From: UBA2253 sp964646985
Lineage (GTDB): Bacteria; Bacillota_I; Bacilli_A; ML615J-28; CAG-698
Assembly (NCBI GenBank): GCA_964646985.1
Contig: CAZYFI010000043.1
Span: 1 to 11,931, forward strand
Direction of reading: 5' to 3'
Length of the DNA stretch: 11,931 nucleotides
Every line of letters begins with the position of its first letter. The first letter of the stretch is position 1. Shown here piece by piece: positions 6,450 through 11,931 of the stretch. The notes beneath the pieces are model-generated. The model did not search any database. It was given only the letters and a program-made list of their open reading frames with translations, and was not told the origin of the DNA. A program made the position numbers and the translations under genes.

Positions 6450-6629
6450 AAACCACCCAGAGAGCCGTTATTATGGATGGGAAACCTTAATTTCACCAAG
6501 GTGGAAACCTCTATTTTGCATGCTTTTGGGATTCTTACAAATGTAAGCATTCACGCCCAGTATGCCTTAGTCTCCAATATAATATCGTTCGGTTCGCATA
6601 AATATAAAAACGCGAACTCCCCAGGCAAT
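6450..6629 (-). ncRNA. ssrS: 6S RNA (RNA polymerase-binding regulatory RNA)
   Basis: The roughly 180-nt transcript has the size and shape of 6S RNA. Its 5' end (from AAATTGCCTGGGGAG) pairs with its 3' end (CTCTCTGGGTGGTTT) in a continuous 15-bp stem with G-U pairs, 6617-6631 against 6450-6464. Following landmarks resemble Escherichia coli 6S RNA: GTTCGCG, a CGATATTATATT stretch, a later CCACCTTGGTG...TAAGGTTTCCCATCC region, and ACGGCTCTCTGGG near the 3' end. A terminal hairpin CTTACA-TT-TGTAAG is visible (complement 6534-6547). 6S RNA mimics an open promoter, binds housekeeping RNA polymerase holoenzyme and tunes transcription in stationary phase, with short product RNAs made from it on outgrowth. 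The gene has its own consensus promoter and terminator. No open reading frame explains the stretch. The call is from memory of the E. coli RNA and from pairing; a covariance search would settle it. Confidence 0.8.
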
Positions 6630-6632
6630 TTC

Positions 6633-6661
6633 ATTATAAATCATTGAAAAGGATTTGTCAA
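6633..6661 (-). promoter_or_regulatory. perfect consensus promoter of the 6S RNA gene
   Basis: Minus-strand TTGACA (complement 6656-6661) and TATAAT (complement 6633-6638) are both exact and exactly 17 bp apart. Initiation is expected near 6626-6628, at the foot of the 6S closing stem. This is the strongest promoter in the window, fitting an abundant stable RNA. Confidence 0.9.
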
Positions 6662-6680
6662 AGAAAACACCTCATTCAGT

Positions 6681-7529
6681 TCAATCATGACACCAGCCAA
6701 TGCCAAATCCACCATATCCTAAATTGATTGCCACAACAGGGCTAATTTCTAGCGAAACAGTGATATTTAAAGAAGAGATTACTTCTTCTATCACTTGTTT
6801 GATATGATTGACCTTATCTAAAGCTCTCACGTGAGAAATAGAAATGTAAAAGTGATTTTTGGCTTTCGCATAATCGATTTTGATGCGATCAATGATATAA
6901 CTGACAATGGCTTTTTCCGTGCGAAACTTGCTATTGACATGATTTTTTCCTTTGATATATTCAATAATTGGCTTAACACGCAGTAAATTGCCAATTGTTG
7001 CCTTAATTCTTGAAAGTCTTCCCGATTTATAAATCGCATCAAGATTTTCCATAGCCATCAAAATGGTAGAATTTTCGCGATATGGTTTGACCATTTCTAT
7101 TGCTTCTGGAACCGTTTTTCCTAAATCAAGTTGCTCTACCAGCAATTTCATTAACATTTCTGAACCAATGGATGTTGACAAAGAATCAAACAAATGAATA
7201 TTCACACCTGTCATTTCTGATGCTGCAAGAGTAGCACTATTATAAGTGCCTGATAAAGTTGAAGAAATTGTGACACATAATATGTCAGTTGCTCCTTCTT
7301 CTTTGCATTTTTGAAAAGCCGTCAAAAATGCTTCTGGAGAAGGTTGACTTGTAGAAACCTTGTGGCCTTGTTCTCTAGCATTTAAAATTTCTTCTAATGT
7401 AATATTCACTCCATCAAAATAAGTTTTCCCATCAATGATGACATGAAGCGGAATGACTTCAATTTGATGCTCTTGTACAAACAGAGGGTTTAATCTTAGT
7501 GTACTATCACCTATCACACGTATTACCAT
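6681..7529 (-). CDS. degV: DegV family protein (fatty-acid-binding, FakB-like)
   Basis: From the ATG at 7529 the protein has 282 residues, the normal DegV length. It shows VIRVIGDST near the N-terminus, PLHVIIDGKTYFDG (27-40), the lipid-carboxylate-binding stretch VSTSQPSPEAF (58-68), ISSTLSGTYNSA (88-99) and KSGRLSRIKATIGNLLRVKPII (about 168-189). DegV/FakB proteins bind a fatty acid in a buried tunnel and, with the kinase FakA, yield acyl-phosphate for phospholipid synthesis; no fakA is in the window. The upstream ATG at 7556 has no ribosome site, while GGGAGAA (complement 7535-7541) precedes 7529 at good spacing. Oddity: the C-terminal 'H.GPGA.G' loop usual in the family reads INLGYGGFGIGW, so the conserved His is missing. 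It ends in TGA only 19 bp before the 6S -35 box with no terminator between. Confidence 0.9.
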   Translation of the reverse strand: MVIRVIGDSTLRLNPLFVQEHQIEVIPLHVIIDGKTYFDGVNITLEEILNAREQGHKVSTSQPSPEAFLTAFQKCKEEGATDILCVTISSTLSGTYNSATLAASEMTGVNIHLFDSLSTSIGSEMLMKLLVEQLDLGKTVPEAIEMVKPYRENSTILMAMENLDAIYKSGRLSRIKATIGNLLRVKPIIEYIKGKNHVNSKFRTEKAIVSYIIDRIKIDYAKAKNHFYISISHVRALDKVNHIKQVIEEVISSLNITVSLEISPVVAINLGYGGFGIGWCHD

Positions 7530-7577
7530 ATTTATTCTCCCATTCAAATATCTCATTTTACTTTGAGTACTATTCTT

Positions 7578-7583
7578 ATTATA
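7578..7583 (-). promoter_or_regulatory. -10 box upstream of degV
   Basis: A minus-strand TATAAT (complement 7578-7583) lies about 48 bp before the chosen start; the preceding bases also read TATAGT. No convincing -35 box is seen at 16-18 bp. Confidence 0.4.
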
Positions 7584-7683
7584 CTATACTTTCTTGCTAT
7601 ATGCATTAATAAAGGCAACAGAAAATATGACAATATGATAAAAAGTGTTATGAATTCACAAAAACATCTAGCGTTTTTCATGA

Positions 7684-7712
7684 ATGACATTTGTTTCCAC
7701 TTATGATATACT
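7684..7712 (+). promoter_or_regulatory. promoter of the DUF438/PAS gene and radical SAM gene
   Basis: ATGACA (7684-7689, 5 of 6 consensus) and TATACT (7707-7712, 5 of 6) are 17 bp apart, and the -10 box is preceded by TGA, giving the extended TGn motif. The start codon at 7740 follows with GGAGG at 7731-7735. Confidence 0.7.
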
Positions 7713-7739
7713 AATTCTAACAGTGAAGATGGAGGTTAT

Positions 7740-8933
7740 ATGGAACTCTTACACAAAAATGAAGCAAAAATAACACGCTTAAACGAGTTTATGAAATTGT
7801 ATGTGAAAGCAATCAGTAATGAAAAAAAAGCAATCATTGATTCATACAAAGCAACAATCGATGAAATATCACCTATCGATTTATTTTATGTTGACATGTA
7901 TCAACAAAATACTTCTTATGGTATTGATGAAATCAAAGAAAATGCTGACAAATTTGTGAACTTGTTTTATCATGCCCTAAAAAAACATGAACTAAAAAGT
8001 CACAAACACATTTTTTTCCAAACACTGATTGATGAAAACAATGCCATTATCAACCACCTGCAAAAAATGAAATCAATGTTTGGTTCAAGTGAATCTATTG
8101 TCCAAAACAAAAAAGAAATACTGCTTGGATTTGAAGCATGTCTTTTCATCGAGAGAAAATTTATTCGCATGCAAAACATTTTCTTCCCTCAACTTGAAAC
8201 AATCCTTCCATCATCAAAACCTCTATCTGTGCTTTGGACACTCCATGATGAAGCTAAAATCATATTAAATGAACTAATAAACCTATTAAAAAACAATCAT
8301 TTTGAAATGAGTGCATTTAAAAAAACGATGGGTTACTACTATTTTCTTATCTATGGAATCATTCAAAAAGAATCCCTCATTTTGTTTCCTGTTGCCGCAT
8401 TGCTCTTAAACCCAAAAACGCTCAATTCGATGGATGAAGAATCAAGGCAATATGGTTATGCTTTCATTGAAAGAAAATTAGAAATAAAAGAACAAAAAAA
8501 GAGTTCGCAATTACAAAAAGGAACAATCAAATTCCACGGTGGTTACCTTAATATGACACAGTTAGCCCAATTGCTCAATCATTTACCGATCGATATCACT
8601 TTTGTCGATGATACCGATCATGTTATTTATTTTAATGAAACCAAACATCGCCACTTTCCAAGAAACCCTTCTATCATTGGGCGTTTGGTCGATTATTGTC
8701 ATCCACCAAAAAGTGTTCACATTGTTAGAAAAATCATCGATTCTTTTAAATCCAAGCAAAAAGATTGTGCTGAATTTTGGATACATTATAAAAATCGACT
8801 GATTACCATCACTTATTTTGCTGTTCGTGATGAAAATGGAACTTATTTGGGCGTATTAGAAGTATCCCAAGATGTCACGGACATCCAAAAAATCCAAGGA
8901 GAAAAGCGCATATTGGATTGGGATGAGTCCTAA
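7740..8933 (+). CDS. DUF438 / hemerythrin-like / PAS domain protein (probable cytoplasmic sensor)
   Basis: The 397-residue protein has the DUF438 family order: an N-terminal helical DUF438 region (about 10-80), a helical hemerythrin-like region (about 85-245, with LWTLHDEAK at 165-173 and QKESLILFPVA at 209-219), and a C-terminal PAS domain (about 267-385). The PAS part is the clearest: HGGYLNMTQLAQLLNHLP (266-283), DITFVDD (285-291), HFPRNPSIIGR (305-315), CHPPKSVHIVRKI (320-332), EFWIHY (345-350), YFAVRDENGTYLGVLEVSQD (359-378), and GEKRILDW (387-394). No signal peptide or membrane helix is seen. Proteins of this family are thought to sense redox or a ligand, but their outputs are poorly known. 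Several polar residues usual in the hemerythrin helices are changed (see findings). The downstream radical SAM gene starts 51 bp later without its own promoter. Confidence 0.85.
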   Translation: MELLHKNEAKITRLNEFMKLYVKAISNEKKAIIDSYKATIDEISPIDLFYVDMYQQNTSYGIDEIKENADKFVNLFYHALKKHELKSHKHIFFQTLIDENNAIINHLQKMKSMFGSSESIVQNKKEILLGFEACLFIERKFIRMQNIFFPQLETILPSSKPLSVLWTLHDEAKIILNELINLLKNNHFEMSAFKKTMGYYYFLIYGIIQKESLILFPVAALLLNPKTLNSMDEESRQYGYAFIERKLEIKEQKKSSQLQKGTIKFHGGYLNMTQLAQLLNHLPIDITFVDDTDHVIYFNETKHRHFPRNPSIIGRLVDYCHPPKSVHIVRKIIDSFKSKQKDCAEFWIHYKNRLITITYFAVRDENGTYLGVLEVSQDVTDIQKIQGEKRILDWDES

Positions 8934-8984
8934 ATCATCTTTATCCTAAGTCTTTACATCTTATCAATTCTTTAAGGGGCAACA

Positions 8985-9920
8985 ATGAAAAATCGTTACA
9001 ATGATTTAAGTACCTATTTAAAAACAAAATTTCACGAAAAAACATTTAAAGTACCACTAAATGGTTCCTTTTCTTGCCCAAATAGAGATGGCACCATCAG
9101 TACAAAAGGATGTTTGTTTTGCTCAGAACAAGGGAGTGGTGAATTTGCAGGAAATTTAAATGATTCTCTTGCACAACAATTTACCAAAGTGAAAACTGTT
9201 TTGCACAAAAAATGGCCAAAAGCAAAATATATCGTTTACTTTCAAGCCTTTTCTAACACGTATGGTCCGATTGAAAAATTAAAATCATTGTTTGATGAAG
9301 CAATTTTACTCGATGAAAATATTGTTGCCATCAGCATTGCTACAAGATGTGATTGTTTGAATGATGAAGTTCTTACTTATTTGTGTGAATTAAATAAAAA
9401 AATCCCAGTGTGGATTGAGCTTGGACTGCAAACAGCCAAGGAAAGCACAATGAAATTATTGAATTTAGGATATACAAAAGCGCAGTTCACCACTGCGGTT
9501 ACCCAACTAAACAAAAGAAATATAACCATCATCGCTCATATCATCAATGGTTTACCTTATGAAACAAAAAAAGATATGCTTGATACCATTCACTTTCTCA
9601 ATGAACTACCAATCAATGGCATCAAAATTCATAATTTGGTGCTGATAAAAAATACTCCTCTAGCACAAATGTATGATGAATTTCATTTTTCGATGCTTTC
9701 TTTCGAAGAATATATCGAAATTGTTTGTGAGCAATTAACCATATTAAAGCCTGACATTGTTGTTCATAGATTAAGTGCCGACACAAAAAAAGAACATGTC
9801 ATTGAACCAAAATGGTCACTCAATAAAAAAGTCATTTTAAATGAAATTTCCAAAAGATTAAATGAAAAAAATGATTTCCAAGGATGTCACGATAGAGAAA
9901 AAAAGCCCGATTTACATTAA
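8985..9920 (+). CDS. TIGR01212 family radical SAM protein (YtqA/YhcC-like)
   Basis: The 311-residue protein begins RYNDLSTYLKTKFHEKTFKV and carries CPNRDG...KGCLFC (Cys31, Cys43, Cys46), the CX11CX2C arrangement of the TIGR01212 group, which binds a 4Fe-4S cluster and S-adenosylmethionine. Further family landmarks are YFQAFSNTYGPIEKL (80-94), IATRCDC (about 117-124), WIELGLQTA, HIINGLPYET and, near the end, VVHRLSAD, EPKWSLNKK and the closing QG. The substrate of YtqA/YhcC proteins is not firmly established. AAGGGG (8974-8979) supports the start. No promoter is visible in the 51-bp gap, so it is likely co-transcribed with the DUF438/PAS gene. The last codons and the stop codon lie within the terminator hairpin. 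Confidence 0.88.
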   Translation: MKNRYNDLSTYLKTKFHEKTFKVPLNGSFSCPNRDGTISTKGCLFCSEQGSGEFAGNLNDSLAQQFTKVKTVLHKKWPKAKYIVYFQAFSNTYGPIEKLKSLFDEAILLDENIVAISIATRCDCLNDEVLTYLCELNKKIPVWIELGLQTAKESTMKLLNLGYTKAQFTTAVTQLNKRNITIIAHIINGLPYETKKDMLDTIHFLNELPINGIKIHNLVLIKNTPLAQMYDEFHFSMLSFEEYIEIVCEQLTILKPDIVVHRLSADTKKEHVIEPKWSLNKKVILNEISKRLNEKNDFQGCHDREKKPDLH

Positions 9921-9938
9921 TATGAATCGGGCTTTTTT
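9899..9938. terminator. bidirectional terminator overlapping the 3' end of the radical SAM gene
   Basis: A perfect 14-bp stem, AAAAAAGCCCGATT (9899-9912) with AATCGGGCTTTTTT (9925-9938), extends by a G-U and an A-T pair. The flanking A and T runs make it work in both directions, serving the radical SAM gene and the convergent surface-protein gene that stops at 9972. The TAA stop at 9918-9920 is in the loop. Confidence 0.9.
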
Positions 9939-9971
9939 CATTTTATCGTTGTAATTACTTAAAACTACCAA

Positions 9972-11931
9972 TTAACCATTTACTTCCGTCATGCTGGTTA
10001 AGTTATTGGTAACACTCTTAACTTCAATAAATTTAGCCATGTCTACAGTAATTAGATTTCCCAAAGCATCGCCGAAGAAGTTATGATCAAATTCGATTAA
10101 AGCGGGATTGGTAATCTCTGTATCGGTTGCATTGCGATTTCTATGATAGTAAACCAAAGGTTCCCCTAAGAAGGCATTGTATTCCACTTTCCCCACCCAT
10201 TTATAATTTGTATGGTTGGCGGCTGTTGCATTATTTCTAACCCATAAGTAATTGCTACAAGTTTCAAATATATTATGAGAAACAACAAAGTTTAACCCAT
10301 ATTCTTGATAAGAACTTGTACTAATCGCTCCGGAAAAATCAGTTGCAGCTTTTCCAATGTTTTTAAAATGATTCTTTGTAACCAAAACATCTTGTGGATT
10401 CGCACTGTCTTTTGCTGCACCCAAAGAGCGGAAATAAATACCGTTATAAGCACTTAATGTGGTATTGGCAAAGACATTGTTTTCAACCAATGTATAACCA
10501 CCATTATAACCACCATCGATTCTAACGGCTTCTTGGTCAAAATCAGTAAAGGTATTGTCTTTCAATGTGAAAGTCAAGATATTCCCAATCATAATATTGA
10601 TTGCAGAAACATTGTTGAAAGCATTGTTTGTGATGATAAAGTTTTCCATCACGATACTTTGCTTCCAGAAAGTGATGAAACCAACAAGGTTATAATTTCT
10701 CAATGCTGACCAAGCAACAACATTTTCTGTTGTATCATATACATTGTTATAGATAAAGGATACATTCTTATTTGTGCCATTGCCAAAAATGGAAGCATTG
10801 CCTGTAAAATCTAATCCATTGATTGTCGTTCCATCTAGGGAAGCTTCTACAGTGATTTTTCCTGTTAATATTGCCGCAGCAACTCTTGTTCCTGTGTTTG
10901 GATCAATATTTGCATTTGGACCTAAGATGCTAACATGACTATGAGCAACGCTAAATGAGCCGCTATAATTACCAGCTTTAACAGTAATAATCATACCTTC
11001 TTTGGTTACGATCTTACCAAAATCACTGAAGGCATTGACGCCAACCATGTAATCAACATTATCGTAAGTTACAGTGGTAAAACGTTCTGTTTCTGCAAGA
11101 GCACTATCCACAACAACATTGTTATGAGTTGGTTGTCCAACAATCTCCACTACTTTGATTTCAACGGTCTTAAACAAAGTAGACAGTGCAGTACTGCTTA
11201 CTGTAATGGTCGTATTTCCTACTCCAATTGCGGTTATTTTTCCTGTTTCATCGACTGTTGCCACATTTTCGTTACTCGATGTATATGTGATTCCTTGATT
11301 TGCCAAAGCAGGTGAAATAGATGCTTGAATTTGCATTATTTCAGCTATTTGCAAAGCTGTATCAGGAACATTCATGTTAAGTGTTTCTGGTAATGGCAAT
11401 ACAACAGAAATGCTTACACTGCCACTAACTGTTCCTAATGCGATGGATGTGGCGATGACATCAACTGTTCCTACTTTGACAGCGGTTAACAATCCTGTTT
11501 CATCAATAAAAGCCACCGTCAAATCTGATGTTGACCATGTTACACTTTGATCTGCCAAGTCTGGGCTTACCAAAGCACTCATTTGTAATGTCTTGGTAAT
11601 TTCTAGTTGTGTTTTTCCTTCTGCTCCACTGACTACAATACTTGCAGGGTCAGGTTCTATCACATTGATATTGACTGTTCCTTTTTGTGTATTTAAAGCT
11701 TTTGATGTTGCAGTAATCGTTACAGAACCAATTCCTAAGAAAGTAACTAAGCCAGCAGGAGATACAGAAGCAATCGCTTGATTGTTCACTGTCCAGTCTA
11801 CTTCTTGTGATGCTTTGCTTGGTAGTACTGTGGCACTAAGTTGCATTGTTTGCCCAACTTTGGCCATCGGGTTGCTACCAGTAATCGCTACTTTTGTTGG
11901 TGCTGGTAATACAACGTTTACAACGATGGAA
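9972..11931 (-). CDS. large exported surface protein: Big_2 repeats plus right-handed beta-helix (C-terminal part, 5' end beyond window)
   Basis: The reading frame is open from the right edge (11931) to TAA at 9974-9972, about 652 codons. An internal Met at 11867 is not the start, because the frame continues upstream with VVLPAPTKVAITGSNP, itself the opening of a Big_2 domain. Three bacterial Ig-like group 2 repeats follow (ending near 11652, 11397 and 11136), each with 'VTWSTSD..VA.ID..G..TAV.VGT..I.A.S' style cores. The remaining roughly 380 residues form a right-handed beta-helix with recurring Asn-rich turns: YNNVYD, NNAFNN, KDNTFTD, ENNVFAN, KNHFKN, SHNIFET, EYNAFLG and DHNFFGD. Such folds occur in polysaccharide lyases and adhesins; no catalytic set can be assigned. 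The C-terminus (SMTEVNG) has no anchor, so attachment must be through the unseen N-terminal part or the protein is released. Confidence 0.85.
   Translation of the reverse strand, partial: SIVVNVVLPAPTKVAITGSNPMAKVGQTMQLSATVLPSKASQEVDWTVNNQAIASVSPAGLVTFLGIGSVTITATSKALNTQKGTVNINVIEPDPASIVVSGAEGKTQLEITKTLQMSALVSPDLADQSVTWSTSDLTVAFIDETGLLTAVKVGTVDVIATSIALGTVSGSVSISVVLPLPETLNMNVPDTALQIAEIMQIQASISPALANQGITYTSSNENVATVDETGKITAIGVGNTTITVSSTALSTLFKTVEIKVVEIVGQPTHNNVVVDSALAETERFTTVTYDNVDYMVGVNAFSDFGKIVTKEGMIITVKAGNYSGSFSVAHSHVSILGPNANIDPNTGTRVAAAILTGKITVEASLDGTTINGLDFTGNASIFGNGTNKNVSFIYNNVYDTTENVVAWSALRNYNLVGFITFWKQSIVMENFIITNNAFNNVSAINIMIGNILTFTLKDNTFTDFDQEAVRIDGGYNGGYTLVENNVFANTTLSAYNGIYFRSLGAAKDSANPQDVLVTKNHFKNIGKAATDFSGAISTSSYQEYGLNFVVSHNIFETCSNYLWVRNNATAANHTNYKWVGKVEYNAFLGEPLVYYHRNRNATDTEITNPALIEFDHNFFGDALGNLITVDMAKFIEVKSVTNNLTSMTEVNG
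11136..11931 (-). repeat. three tandem Big_2 (bacterial Ig-like) repeats
   Basis: Three units of about 85 residues each, spanning roughly 11652-11931 (first, incomplete at the edge), 11397-11651 and 11136-11396. Shared features are a 'L.MSA.VSP.LA.Q.VTW' start, a 'VA.IDETG..TA..VG' centre and an 'I.ATS.AL.T' end. They are diverged at amino-acid level, so this is an old domain array, not a recent DNA duplication. More units may lie beyond the edge. Confidence 0.75.

Noticed and set aside
7530..7556. Earlier ATG for degV
   Set aside because: No ribosome site precedes it, and its codons contain the GGGAGAA site used by the ATG at 7529.
7651..7678. TGAATTCA palindrome and an AAAAAC / GTTTTT hairpin in the degV-DUF438 gap
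   Set aside because: Short and AT-rich, with no second copy or clear relation to a promoter box; expected by chance in this composition.
9950..9957. GTAATTAC near the surface-protein stop codon
   Set aside because: It resembles the GTAA-N2-TTAC element but lacks the 2-nt spacer and is not near a promoter.
11136..11931. Tandem repeats considered as a CRISPR array
   Set aside because: The repeats are about 255 bp protein-coding Ig domains with diverged DNA; no short identical repeats with spacers exist in the window.

Overview
The window reads as chromosomal DNA from a low-GC, Gram-positive-type bacterium (Bacillota or a walled or near-walled relative of the Mollicutes). Supporting signs are AT-rich codons, strong GGAGG-type ribosome binding sites, near-consensus sigma-A promoters, U-tract hairpin terminators, DegV and YtqA-type proteins, and exported Big_2 surface proteins. 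TGA acts as a stop (degV ends in TGA) and Trp is read from TGG, so the code is standard rather than the mycoplasma code. I cannot name the species.

Layout. (1) 1-385: 5' end of a MATE-family transporter on the minus strand, with its own promoter, running off the left edge. (2) 385-1152, minus strand: a glutamate-racemase-like protein in which both catalytic cysteines appear to be replaced. (3) 1153-1385: divergent control region with a promoter in each direction and two copies of a GTAA-N2-TTAC inverted repeat, one lying on the -35 box of the following operon. (4) 1386-2782, plus strand: alpha and beta subunits of a two-subunit class I (4Fe-4S) fumarate hydratase or related dehydratase. (5) 2787-2818: a perfect 14-bp bidirectional terminator shared with the convergent minus-strand unit. 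(6) 2823-6325, minus strand: an exported, anchored metallophosphatase, followed after 2 nt by a CitX-CitG fusion that makes and attaches the citrate lyase prosthetic group. (7) 6395-6661, minus strand: a 6S RNA gene with a perfect TTGACA-N17-TATAAT promoter, a 15-bp closing stem and a strong terminator. (8) 6681-7529, minus strand: a DegV/FakB-like fatty-acid-binding protein. (9) 7740-9920, plus strand: a DUF438/hemerythrin-like/PAS protein and a TIGR01212 (YtqA-like) radical SAM protein, probably one operon, ending in a terminator that overlaps the last codons. (10) 9972-11931, minus strand: the C-terminal part of a large surface protein with three Big_2 repeats and a right-handed beta-helix, running off the right edge.

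How the parts may fit together. The dehydratase and CitXG suggest an organism that ferments citrate or C4-dicarboxylates: citrate lyase gives oxaloacetate, which is reduced to malate and dehydrated to fumarate. The citrate lyase structural genes are not in the window. The anchored phosphatase and the Big_2/beta-helix protein form the cell-surface part. 6S RNA is a global RNA polymerase regulator and the DUF438/PAS protein is a likely sensor. I saw no CRISPR array, transposase, tRNA or rRNA, and no clear sign of an undescribed multi-gene system. The most unusual items are the cysteine-less racemase homologue, the paired operator-like repeats, the 6S RNA locus, and the cysteine-containing C-terminal anchor of the phosphatase.
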